NCBI GenBank assembly: GCA_965249595.1
Contig: OZ252242.1
Location: 1,240,001 to 1,304,000 of the forward strand
DNA length: 64,000 bases
Origin: VXNJ01 sp965249595
GTDB lineage: Bacteria; Chloroflexota; UBA11872; VXNJ01
Direction: 5' to 3'
Below the pieces are notes generated by a model. The model did no database searches, was not told the DNA's origin, and saw only the letters and a list, made by a program, of their open reading frames with translations. The position numbers and the translations under genes are program-made. Of this stretch, positions 51,217-59,446 are shown in pieces; positions within the stretch are counted from its first letter, which is position 1; each line of letters starts with the position of its first letter.

Positions 51217-52161
51217 TCAGCCGCATTGAACGACGGTTGAAACGGCCGCGAGCAATTCGAATGACAACCGGTGATTGCGCTCGGTTACATGGCCCACTGA
51301 GATCCCAATCGGAACGCCGGCACTAGCTCCGGCGTCAATTGTGGAAACGATCAGATGGCGTAGGTATTCGATAGATTGGGGCCCCACCGCCGCATCCGGT
51401 ATTGCCGCCGCCGGGCCATTCAATCGACGGCCCGGGTTGATGACGTTGGCCATCAATCGCGCCGTAGCGGTTGAAATCACCGGGGCCAGCGATAGGAAAA
51501 TCCGCCGCGGAGTCTGCCCAGCGGCCCTGGCGGCCTCGGCGTATTCGCCGATCGTGGCATTCATGCTGGGGCCGTCATAAAACAGTTGCGAAACAAAGTA
51601 GTCCGCTCCGGCGGATACTTTGGCGACCATTCGGGCAGGCTCGTTGGGCCGGGCGTGAATCGCGATCGCCCCGGTCCGCACGGTGCCGGCGTCGGCGATC
51701 CGCCGCAGGGCTGCCATGGTGGAGGTCTTGGCCTCGGCGGTCTCGGCGCTGGTTGAAGGCCCTACCACGATAGCGCCGCTGATCCCGGCACGGGCTACGT
51801 CGGCCAGGAGTGAATCGATCTGGGTATCGCGGTAGCCGGTCAATGGCAGGGCAATTAATGCGGCGCCCGGCGATGGTGCTTGGGCGCACTGCAAATAAGC
51901 CGCTGCGTATTCGACGGCCCCAACCTTCGGATCGCGGTCCATTGACAACCCGCCAGCGCTTTCGTCGACGACCTCGGGGATCATGACCGCGTCGACGACA
52001 TCTCCGAATCCGCAAAGCATTCGTGCCAGGGTGGACGCCGACAGGGCCGTCGACCGGTTGCCTCCGCCAGCCGGCGGCAGGCTCTCATAGATGACCGGGA
52101 TGGCCGCCGGGTCGTCTAGAAGAGCCGCAAATCGATCGCCAGAATCGGATGAACCGGTTAT
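51217..52161 (-). CDS. Methylenetetrahydrofolate reductase-like protein (start codon unusual)
   Basis: Flavin TIM-barrel enzyme reducing 5,10-methylene-THF. Conserved pieces: VIYESLPPAGGG with the catalytic glutamate (GAG, 52084-52086), DVVDAVMIPEV, GAIVVGPSTS and ADYFVSQLFYDG. From the first ATG (52020) the product would lack the catalytic glutamate and the first strand. The frame is open upstream to 52212 and contains no ATG, GTG or TTG. GGAGG at 52171-52175 lies 9 nt before an in-frame ATA (52161), which overlaps the DUF4914 stop and gives MTGSSDSGDRFAALL. I annotate from there; the start is inference. About 315 residues, normal length. Confidence 0.8.
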   Translation of the reverse strand: MTGSSDSGDRFAALLDDPAAIPVIYESLPPAGGGNRSTALSASTLARMLCGFGDVVDAVMIPEVVDESAGGLSMDRDPKVGAVEYAAAYLQCAQAPSPGAALIALPLTGYRDTQIDSLLADVARAGISGAIVVGPSTSAETAEAKTSTMAALRRIADAGTVRTGAIAIHARPNEPARMVAKVSAGADYFVSQLFYDGPSMNATIGEYAEAARAAGQTPRRIFLSLAPVISTATARLMANVINPGRRLNGPAAAIPDAAVGPQSIEYLRHLIVSTIDAGASAGVPIGISVGHVTERNHRLSFELLAAVSTVVQCG

Positions 52162-54089
52162 TGGTCCCAGCCTCCGCCCGGCATGGCTGATTCGTAGTCG
52201 GCCAAGCTTCCGTCACTAAGTGCGCAGTCAACGATGTCGCGACCCAGCTGCGTCAATTCAGGGTGGAGGTAGTTGTCGCGCAGGGTTTTTTTGAAAAACT
52301 CTGTCAATCGTCCGGCGCCAATCATGTACGCTTCCTCGCCGACCTCGGGTTGCTTGTCAACCTGCGTTAGCCACTGATCGATCTGTACGCCCTCGATTCG
52401 CATCTGGCTCATGGCGTAACCGAGTAGCGTGCAGCGGGCCGGTGAGATTTGGTCTTGGCGGAAGTGCGCTCCGCCGCGCCGGGCGAGATATTCGCGCACC
52501 AGCCACTGCGGCATAAATCCAGTCTGCCAGGCACCGATGTTCTGATTTGGGGTGAGGGTGTAGCGGGTCTGCGGCGCTGCCGTCATTTGTTCCAACAACA
52601 GGTTGGCTTGATCGACCATGCGACCGGTGGCAAACGGCCAGTAGGATCCGACGCCTTCGGATTCGAGGCCAGAGGCACCGACGATGCTGGGGTTTAGATA
52701 TCCGCGTGGGGCCACCAGCCGCCAGAGCCAGGCCAGCGCCGGCGGGAGAAAGTGGAGCATTCCGACTATCCCGTAGGTGGGTCGTTCGCGCGTGCAGGGT
52801 GGCTGCCGCAATCCGAAATTTCGAACGTCGATCATTACCGGTTTATCAACAACCTGGGGGACGATCTCGCGTGGCAGGATCACCCGCGGATTGGGACAAG
52901 GCTTCCCGGGGGCGTCTTCGACCGGCTCCCAAATCAGCGCGGTGGCATTGGGCACGGCGTGAATATTGAGAAAGATGATCGGCCGCGGGGGCGTTGTGCA
53001 GAGCCGCTCCAAATAGGGGTCTACCCCGTAAGTGTGGATGTGATCGACCCGAACGAACCAGGCCGCTTCGGCGTCGACAACCGCTAGGTGGCCGGATCCA
53101 TCCTGTATCGCCGGGTGGCAGAGAGCCATGTCGTCAGTGACCGGCAGCAGTTGGCAGAACTGATTTATCGAGACGTGCCGCTCTTCGCCGGAAATCTGAT
53201 TTCTTCCGATTAACAGGCGGCCATCGGTCTCCACATGCGGGTACTCGAGCATTTCGGACTTTCCGCAGCCGGAAGGACCCTCGTGCATGATCGTGACCAC
53301 GTTGTCATACGGAGTGACGGCTTGGACCACAGAGCAGTGCGCAGTGATCCAGCTTTCGGCCTCGCCAATCGAGAGCAGGATGCCGTAGATGCCCTTCTTG
53401 GCACTTGGCCCAAGATAAAGATTGAGCGAAAAGATCTCGTGGACATCCTCGCCGCGACAGTGAACGACGACCTGGCGCCCGTCGCAATAGGTGTGCCTGA
53501 ACGGTGGCGCCAGATAGATGATGGCCCGCGGCGAAAAATCGCGATCGATTTGCGATGCCGGAACCATTTCTTGCAATTCACCCAGGCTGGCCGCGAAGAA
53601 TGCGGCATTTACCGGGGCGATGAGCAGGGTCGGGTATCCGAACTGTTGACCGCCGGCTTTGATCGCCATTACCAACAGGTCTTGCTCGGCGAGCCAGTCG
53701 AATACACCGGCCCGCAACTCTTCCATTGATACGTCTAGGCGATCGACGATATTGGCTTTGTCTGATTGGAGTTGGTCGCCAATGACCATACTTTCGGGGT
53801 CGCGTCGGCGCATGTAGGGTTCGTCGAAATTGACCGCCAAGCCGTTGCGCACCGCAGTCACCGTGGCTTCACGCAATCGGCCGCGACCGGGCACGTCATA
53901 GGCGACTTCAAATTCGCTGTCGCAATTACCGCCAAGGGACAGGTCGCGCAGCTGCTCGCCACTCTCGACCCAGGTGGTTGACGGGGCGGCGGCCAGGATG
54001 GCGCTGACCTCCGGGGCCAGCTTTAGGCCGGCAGGTGGTGAAGACGTGGGTACGGGAGGGGCCAGTGGCATGCCAGGAAAGACAGTCAA
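52158..54089 (-). CDS. DUF4914-like protein with PEP-carboxykinase-type P-loop
   Basis: 643 residues. Central P-loop MHEGPSGCGKSEMLEYP near residue 290, followed by VDAEAAWFVRVDH and CTTPPRPIIFLNIHAVP, which recalls the kinase core of PEP carboxykinase/HPr kinase-fold proteins. N-terminal part has IIYLAPPFRHTYCDGRQVV and FSLNLYLGPSAKKGIYGILLS. I believe this is the DUF4914 family; no biochemical role is known to me. It precedes the MetF-like gene with a stop/start overlap. No signal peptide or membrane helix. Confidence 0.6.
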   Translation of the reverse strand: MTVFPGMPLAPPVPTSSPPAGLKLAPEVSAILAAAPSTTWVESGEQLRDLSLGGNCDSEFEVAYDVPGRGRLREATVTAVRNGLAVNFDEPYMRRRDPESMVIGDQLQSDKANIVDRLDVSMEELRAGVFDWLAEQDLLVMAIKAGGQQFGYPTLLIAPVNAAFFAASLGELQEMVPASQIDRDFSPRAIIYLAPPFRHTYCDGRQVVVHCRGEDVHEIFSLNLYLGPSAKKGIYGILLSIGEAESWITAHCSVVQAVTPYDNVVTIMHEGPSGCGKSEMLEYPHVETDGRLLIGRNQISGEERHVSINQFCQLLPVTDDMALCHPAIQDGSGHLAVVDAEAAWFVRVDHIHTYGVDPYLERLCTTPPRPIIFLNIHAVPNATALIWEPVEDAPGKPCPNPRVILPREIVPQVVDKPVMIDVRNFGLRQPPCTRERPTYGIVGMLHFLPPALAWLWRLVAPRGYLNPSIVGASGLESEGVGSYWPFATGRMVDQANLLLEQMTAAPQTRYTLTPNQNIGAWQTGFMPQWLVREYLARRGGAHFRQDQISPARCTLLGYAMSQMRIEGVQIDQWLTQVDKQPEVGEEAYMIGAGRLTEFFKKTLRDNYLHPELTQLGRDIVDCALSDGSLADYESAMPGGGWDQ

Positions 54090-54162
54090 TTCAAATCAAC
54101 AGGTCAATTTTCGCAACTTGTGGATGGTGATTCGCCGACCACTGCATGTCGGACCGCCTCGA

Positions 54163-54660
54163 TCACAGGCCAGTCTTGAGCAAACGGCGAATCCGTGCTT
54201 CGGCCTCGTAACTGTCTATCTTGCGCCGTTTGTCCCAGGACTTTCGCCCGCGGGCGACCGAAAAACGCAATTTCGCAAATCGTCCCTGGATTAGCAACGC
54301 CAGCGGGACGGCCGTGAATCCTTGCTGTTGGGTGCGGGCCGAAATTCGCAATAGCTCTTTCCGGCTGAGCAATAGCTTGCGCGGTCGATCGGGATCGTGG
54401 TTGCGCCCGGCCGCCGGTTGGTAACGGGCGATGTACATTCCATGAATCCAGGCTTCCCGTGGATCGGCCTGCACGTAAGCATTAACGATGGAGACGTTGC
54501 GCTCACGGATCGACTTGATTTCGGTGCCAGTTAACACCAGACCGGCCATGAATTCTTCGCCCAGTTCGTATTCATAGCGGGCGCGGCGGTTCTGGGCGAC
54601 CAGTATGCGGCGCCCGTGCGGATCAGATGAAATGGTCGATTTGGCGCGGCGGCGGGCCAT
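54163..54660 (-). CDS. smpB: SsrA-binding protein SmpB
   Basis: Binds tmRNA and delivers it to stalled ribosomes. 165 residues. ILVAQNRRARYEYELGEEFMAGLVLTGTEIKSIR is the standard N-terminal core (NrkA.hdY.i...eAGivLtGtEvKSlR). WIHGMYIARYQPA and RKLLLSRKEL follow, and the basic C-terminal tail KSWDKRRK is present. Monocistronic, after a hairpin terminating the threonine synthase gene. No tmRNA gene is visible nearby. Confidence 0.95.
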   Translation of the reverse strand: MARRRAKSTISSDPHGRRILVAQNRRARYEYELGEEFMAGLVLTGTEIKSIRERNVSIVNAYVQADPREAWIHGMYIARYQPAAGRNHDPDRPRKLLLSRKELLRISARTQQQGFTAVPLALLIQGRFAKLRFSVARGRKSWDKRRKIDSYEAEARIRRLLKTGL

Positions 54661-54732
54661 TGCGGATTCGAATCGGATTTTCTATATTGAAGGCTGCGCC
54701 CGGCGGGTGAGCCTGCCTACGGCTTTGGCAGA

Positions 54733-54780
54733 CGGGTGAGGATTGATGTTCTCACATCACCGCTGGCCGTTCCTCACCCG
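54733..54780 (-). terminator. Long-loop hairpin after the threonine synthase gene
   Basis: CGGGTGAGGA (54733-54742) pairs with TCCTCACCCG (54771-54780), a 10-bp perfect stem with a 28-nt loop. It lies directly downstream of the minus-strand threonine synthase stop (54784) and before smpB. No T run, so Rho-independent termination is uncertain. Confidence 0.4.
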
Positions 54781-54783
54781 GAT

Positions 54784-55977
54784 TTACGCGGCGTGACCGT
54801 TCGAACCCGTCAGTAGATGGGTGTATTTGAGGGCGTTGCCAGTTGAGAGCAGAACCACCCGCTCGTCGCGCTGAATTTGGCCATCGGCGACCAGCCGGCT
54901 AACCGCCGGTATCAGGGCGGCCGCCTCGGGGCACAGGAACACCCCCTCCAATGTCGCCAGATCTTTCATGGCGGCGATCAGCTCAGAGTCGTCGACGGCT
55001 ACTGCCGTTCCGCCGCTTTCGGCGATTATTCGCAGCACCAGTCGGTGGCCATAGGGTAGGGGAACCAGCAGGCCGGCGGCCACGGTTGTTGGATCGGTCG
55101 CCGCCTCGGCCTCGGCACGACCGGCCTGCCAGGCTTCCACCACCGGCGCGCAACCGCTGGCCTGGACGGCGATTAAGCGTGGCATCTGGCGGCCCGTCAG
55201 CCAGCCCATTTTGGCCATTTCGCGAGCGGCCTTCCAAATGCCGATTAGGCCGACCCCGCCGCCGGTTGGGTAGAGGACCACGTCGGGCATTTCCCAGCCG
55301 AAGGATTCCGCCAGCTCATAGCCCATCGTCTTTTTGCCCTCGATGCGGTAGGGCTCCTTGAGAGTTGAACCTTCAAACCACCCGTTCTCGGCCGCCCGCT
55401 GCGACATCAGCGCACCGGCGACCGAGATTGGCCCATCGACTTCGACCACCTCAGCCCCATAGGCCCGGCACTCCGCCTTTATCGGTGCCGGCGTAAATGC
55501 CGGCATCGCCACGTGGGCGGTCAGGTTGGCCCGGGCGGCGTAGGCGGCCAGCGCTGAACCAGCGTTGCCGGCGGTGCCCAGGGCAATATCGGTCACCCCC
55601 AATTCGGCTGCCCGGGAAAATGCCGCCGCCGCGCCACGGGCCTTAAACGTTCCGGTCGGGTTGGCGCCTTCGTCTTTTAGGTGGACGCTGTCGATACCCA
55701 GTCGTTTGGCCAGGCGGTCGAGCCGCAATAGGGGCGTTGAGCCTTCGCCCAAGGTGGCGATATTGGATTTTTCGCGGACCGGCAGCACTTCACGCCAGCG
55801 CCACATTCCCCGCCGACGACGGGAGATGCGGTCACGGTCGAGGCTCTCGGCCGCCAAATCGTAGTCGGCCAAAAATGAACCGCCACAGGCAGGACAGACG
55901 GTCTGCAGACGGTCAGCATCGCCGCTCTTGCCGCATTCACAGCAGCTCAGGCCAGATAGGAGTGAGCCGGTGGTCAT
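54784..55977 (-). CDS. thrC: Threonine synthase-like PLP enzyme
   Basis: 397 residues. N-terminal CxxC...CxxC (SCCECGKSG, VCPACGG) zinc-ribbon as in many archaeal/Chloroflexota threonine synthases. PLP-binding lysine in NPTGTFKARGA near residue 112, cofactor-phosphate loop GTAGNAGSALAAYAARA, VVLYPTGGGVGLIG and the late STGNALKYTH. The PLP and glycine-loop pattern also fits other fold-type II ammonia-lyases, so exact activity is probable, not certain. It is coupled (4-nt overlap) to a sulfatase gene upstream, an unexpected partner. Confidence 0.85.
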   Translation of the reverse strand: MTTGSLLSGLSCCECGKSGDADRLQTVCPACGGSFLADYDLAAESLDRDRISRRRRGMWRWREVLPVREKSNIATLGEGSTPLLRLDRLAKRLGIDSVHLKDEGANPTGTFKARGAAAAFSRAAELGVTDIALGTAGNAGSALAAYAARANLTAHVAMPAFTPAPIKAECRAYGAEVVEVDGPISVAGALMSQRAAENGWFEGSTLKEPYRIEGKKTMGYELAESFGWEMPDVVLYPTGGGVGLIGIWKAAREMAKMGWLTGRQMPRLIAVQASGCAPVVEAWQAGRAEAEAATDPTTVAAGLLVPLPYGHRLVLRIIAESGGTAVAVDDSELIAAMKDLATLEGVFLCPEAAALIPAVSRLVADGQIQRDERVVLLSTGNALKYTHLLTGSNGHAA

Positions 55978-57419
55978 CGTCCCTGCTCGCGCAATTTCGA
56001 CAAGATCGGCAATGGGCGCTCGTCGGACCAGGAATGGTAAAAGACCCCTCGGTCGGCCGACCGGTCGCCGGTCAAATCGGCGCCTTGGCCGAATCCACGG
56101 ACATCCAACTCGCGCCCGTCGTTGCGTTCCTCGGCGTATGTATCGAAGAAATCCTCCAACAGCCGCCGCAGTGAAATAACGCGAGCCGCTTGCGCCGGGT
56201 CGTAATAAAGATTGGATCGCTCTCCGGGGTCACTCGCTAAATCAAATAACTCGCAAGGCCCGTGGTCGTAGCGATGGATGTATTTCCAACGCTCGGTGCG
56301 TACCATTCGGGTTCCGCCGTATTCGTCGTAGACGACCACCGCTGAATGCTCGTTGTCTTTAGCGCCGAGCAGGGCGCCGGCCAGGCTTTTGCCGGGCAGC
56401 GCCAGGCCGGCCGGTTGCGGAAGTTGTAGGTAGGCAAGCAAGGTCGGATACATGTCGTAATTTGAATGGAGGCCGGTCAATACCCGCCCGCCGGCAATAG
56501 TGCCCGGTTGCGAGAAGATGCAGGGCACCTTGACCGACGTCTCATACATGTTGAACGGGAAGGTGCCGTTGCCCTTGCCCCAAACGCCGTGGTGGCCGAA
56601 GTTAAATCCGTTGTCCGAGCAAAAAACGACCAGGGTCCGCTCGGTAAGGCCCAGCGCCGAGAGCTCGTCAACGACCCGCCCAACCGCGGCGTCGAGCGCG
56701 GTGACCGCTGCGAAATACCCTTTGAGCATCTCGCGACCGCCCTTAAATTCAGTTGGCGAGGCGCCCATCCAAGGGTGGGGCTCTTCCTGGGGGCAGGATT
56801 CAAAGGGGCAGTCATCATAGGATTCGACCAAGTCTGCAGGGTGGCCGAACCAGGGGCTGTGCGGGGCCGTAAAGTGCAAGGACGCGTAGAACGGTTCTTT
56901 GCCGCCACTTGCCTGGGCGCGGATGAAATCGATCGCGTCATCAGTAAATAGGTCGGTTGCGTATCCGGTCGCCTGGTAGCGCCGGCCATCGTGGACCATT
57001 TCCGGATCGACGTAGCTGCCGCCGCCGAAACGACGATAGTTATGGCGTTCGAATCCGTGCTCGGGAAGCTCGGCCTCACCCAGATGCCACTTGCCGGACA
57101 GCGAGCAATGGTAGCCATGGGCGGCCATCACATCCACATAGGTGGTCCGCCCGGAGAGCAATGACGGCGGCATCTCTAAGTTCTCGTCCTGGCGCACCCA
57201 ATCGTGCACGCCGTGCTGGGAATTGATCAGCCCGGTCAGATAGGTAGCCCGGGACGGGGAGCAGACCGGCGAGGAGACGAAAAAGTTCTCCAGGCGGACG
57301 CCGGACGCGGCCAGTCGGTCGAGACTGGGAGTTCTGATCTCGGGGTTACCGTAGCAACCGAGTGCCCAGGTGGCCTGATCGTCGGTGAGTATGAAAACCA
57401 CGTTATCGGCGGCGGGCAT
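55974..57419 (-). CDS. Sulfatase (formylglycine-type) 3
   Basis: 481 residues. Canonical metal site VVFILTDDQATWALGCYGN, maturation signature CSPSR at residues 53-57, HLGEAELPEHGFERHNY, HFTAPHSPW and the C-terminal VVFCSDNGFNFGHHGVWGKGNGTFPFNMYE. The CGTRM/WKYIHRYDHGPCELFDL end is typical. Closest in style to choline-sulfatase/heparan-type members with TDDQ rather than the DQQ motif of sulfatases 1 and 4. The stop overlaps the threonine synthase start. Confidence 0.92.
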   Translation of the reverse strand: MPAADNVVFILTDDQATWALGCYGNPEIRTPSLDRLAASGVRLENFFVSSPVCSPSRATYLTGLINSQHGVHDWVRQDENLEMPPSLLSGRTTYVDVMAAHGYHCSLSGKWHLGEAELPEHGFERHNYRRFGGGSYVDPEMVHDGRRYQATGYATDLFTDDAIDFIRAQASGGKEPFYASLHFTAPHSPWFGHPADLVESYDDCPFESCPQEEPHPWMGASPTEFKGGREMLKGYFAAVTALDAAVGRVVDELSALGLTERTLVVFCSDNGFNFGHHGVWGKGNGTFPFNMYETSVKVPCIFSQPGTIAGGRVLTGLHSNYDMYPTLLAYLQLPQPAGLALPGKSLAGALLGAKDNEHSAVVVYDEYGGTRMVRTERWKYIHRYDHGPCELFDLASDPGERSNLYYDPAQAARVISLRRLLEDFFDTYAEERNDGRELDVRGFGQGADLTGDRSADRGVFYHSWSDERPLPILSKLREQGR

Positions 57420-57605
57420 CGAAAGGTTCGCTTAATCAACATCGGTAACAGAACAGATTTTTCCATAAATCAAATCGTAGTCCCGGCCAATTTGGTGTTA
57501 GCCGGGGCTAATGAGGATGCGCTAATCCGGTTCCGGCCGGCCGGGCCAACAATTGCCAACGACAAGCGATAGCGAACTTGCCGGATAGATGGAAGGAATT
57601 TTCCA

Positions 57606-58133
57606 ATGCAAGAAGGCACCCCTGCCCGTGGACTGGGCCCGGTCTCTGACAAATTACTCCAAGGATTTAACCGGCAGATAGCCGCAGAATTTGAAGCGCA
57701 GTTTGCCTATTTGGCGATGGCCGGCTGGTTTGACAACCAGAGCCTGCTCGGCTTTTCCTCGTTTATGGAGGAACAGGCGGCCGAGGAGCGAACCCACGCC
57801 CTCAAGATTTACGAATACGTACTCGATCGCGGCGGACGAGTGGACATCGGTCCGGTGTCGCGCGTCCGTAATGATTTTGCCGATTCAGCCGACGCGATTG
57901 CGGCAGCTCTAGCCAACGAGGAATCGGTTTCGGAATCAATCAAAGGTCTATACGACCAAGCCGGCAGCGATGGTGATCATGCCAGCCATGTCTTCCTTGA
58001 ATGGTTCTTGACCGAACAGGTTGAGGAAGAAAAGCTATTTGACGACATCCTGCGGCGGGTTCAATTCGCGGCCGACAACGCGGCCGCGATCCTCACCCTG
58101 GACGTTGAACTGGGGTCTAAGGCGCCGGGCTAG
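57606..58133 (+). CDS. Bacterial non-heme ferritin
   Basis: 175 residues, four-helix bundle iron-storage protein. The ferroxidase ligands appear in FEAQFAYLAMAGWF, MEEQAAEERTHALKIYEY (ExxH) and HVFLEWFLTEQVEEE. GAAGGA ribosome site 8 nt before the ATG. Convergent overlap of 4 nt with the CNNM gene. The iron ligands look complete; no heme-binding methionine typical of bacterioferritin is evident. Confidence 0.93.
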   Translation: MQEGTPARGLGPVSDKLLQGFNRQIAAEFEAQFAYLAMAGWFDNQSLLGFSSFMEEQAAEERTHALKIYEYVLDRGGRVDIGPVSRVRNDFADSADAIAAALANEESVSESIKGLYDQAGSDGDHASHVFLEWFLTEQVEEEKLFDDILRRVQFAADNAAAILTLDVELGSKAPG

Positions 58134-59446
58134 GAATCCCTTACCCGAGGTGAGTCGGGAATGAATCGAACCCGGTCGATTCGGGCCCCCGACATCTTGG
58201 CCACCATAGCCAACCATCCGTCGATGGCAAAGTAGGAACCCTCGCTGGGAATTGCGTCGAGCTGATTTAGCACCAGTCCAGCCACCGTATCGAATTGTCC
58301 GGCCGGCAGTTCGATGCGCAATGCTTCAGCCAAGTCGCCGGCCCGAGCCTGGCCCAGGGCGGTCCAGCTGCCGTCGTCTCCCCGAATCAAACCGCTCGCG
58401 GGCGGCTGCGACGGGTCGACCGGACCGCCCACCAGTCGGCTGGCGATATCGGCCACGGTTAACAACCCGGCGGCGTCACCGTGTTCGTCAACGACGAGCA
58501 GCATCTCGGTCTGCGCGGACCGCATCACCACCGGCGATTGGGCGATTGAAGCGTTCTCATATACCGCCGGCAGCGGCGAAATGACGGTTTGCGGCAAGGG
58601 CTGCGACCATGCCGATACCCCTAGGCGATATAGGTCGACCACCTCGACCTTGCCGATGATGGTATCGGGCGCACCATCGTATACCGGGAAGCGTGAGCGC
58701 CCGCTGCGCAGGGCCAGATCGGCCGCCTGCGCCGGGGTTGATCGGCTATCGAGCGAAATCATCTGCGGCCGCGGGGTCATCGCTTCGCGGACGCGCAATT
58801 CGGAAAACCCGAGAGCGCTTTCGAGCAGATCCAGCTCGGGCTTATCCAGCTCGCCTTCGTCGCCTAGGTCCTCGACGATGAATTCCAGGTCACGCCGGGT
58901 GTAGGAGACTTCCAGTTCTTCCTCCGGTTCGATGCCAAATATCCGCACCACCAGGTTGGCCACGTGATTGAGCACCCAAATGACCACCCGGACCACATTG
59001 GCAAAAACTCGAAATGGAATGGCCACCGCAATTGCCAGGCGGGTGGGAATTGTCAGGGCCACATTTTTGGGCAATATTTCGCCAAATACCATGTGCAGCA
59101 CGGTCACGGTGGCCAAGGCCAGCGGGAACGCGATCAGGTGCAACGTCGCCGCGCCCGGTTGCCAAAAGCTGCCCAATGCCAGTTCCAACAGGTGGGCGAC
59201 CACCGGTTCGGCCACAAACCCGAGAGCAATTGAGGCACCGGTAATCCCCAACTGGGCTCCGGCCAGCATCAGCGACAGTTCGCGCGCTGACTGCTGGGCT
59301 ATCCGCCCGCTGCGCGAACCAGAATGCGCCAATTCGGCGATTCGGGTGCGGTCGGCGGCCGTGAGCGCAAATTCGGCGGCCACGAAGAATGCGTTTAGGC
59401 AAAGCAGCCCCGCCGCCAGCAACAAAGCCAAGAAGGGGTCGGTCAC
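58130..59446 (-). CDS. CNNM/CBS-domain membrane protein (hemolysin C/CorC family), second of pair
   Basis: 438 residues from GTG 59446, whose GTGA overlaps the upstream paralogue's stop. N-terminal DUF21/CNNM transmembrane part (LNAFFVAAEFALTAADRTRIAEL, ...SLMLAGAQLGITGASIALGF), then the CBS pair (REAMTPRPQMISLDSRST, IAQSPVVMRSAQTEMLLVVDEHGDAAGLLTVADIA) and a C-terminal CorC_HlyC domain (DTVAGLVLNQLDAIPSEGSYF). The upstream in-frame ATG at 59521 lies inside the neighbour. Implicated in Mg/Co or Na ion handling. Confidence 0.88.
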   Translation of the reverse strand: MTDPFLALLLAAGLLCLNAFFVAAEFALTAADRTRIAELAHSGSRSGRIAQQSARELSLMLAGAQLGITGASIALGFVAEPVVAHLLELALGSFWQPGAATLHLIAFPLALATVTVLHMVFGEILPKNVALTIPTRLAIAVAIPFRVFANVVRVVIWVLNHVANLVVRIFGIEPEEELEVSYTRRDLEFIVEDLGDEGELDKPELDLLESALGFSELRVREAMTPRPQMISLDSRSTPAQAADLALRSGRSRFPVYDGAPDTIIGKVEVVDLYRLGVSAWSQPLPQTVISPLPAVYENASIAQSPVVMRSAQTEMLLVVDEHGDAAGLLTVADIASRLVGGPVDPSQPPASGLIRGDDGSWTALGQARAGDLAEALRIELPAGQFDTVAGLVLNQLDAIPSEGSYFAIDGWLAMVAKMSGARIDRVRFIPDSPRVRDS

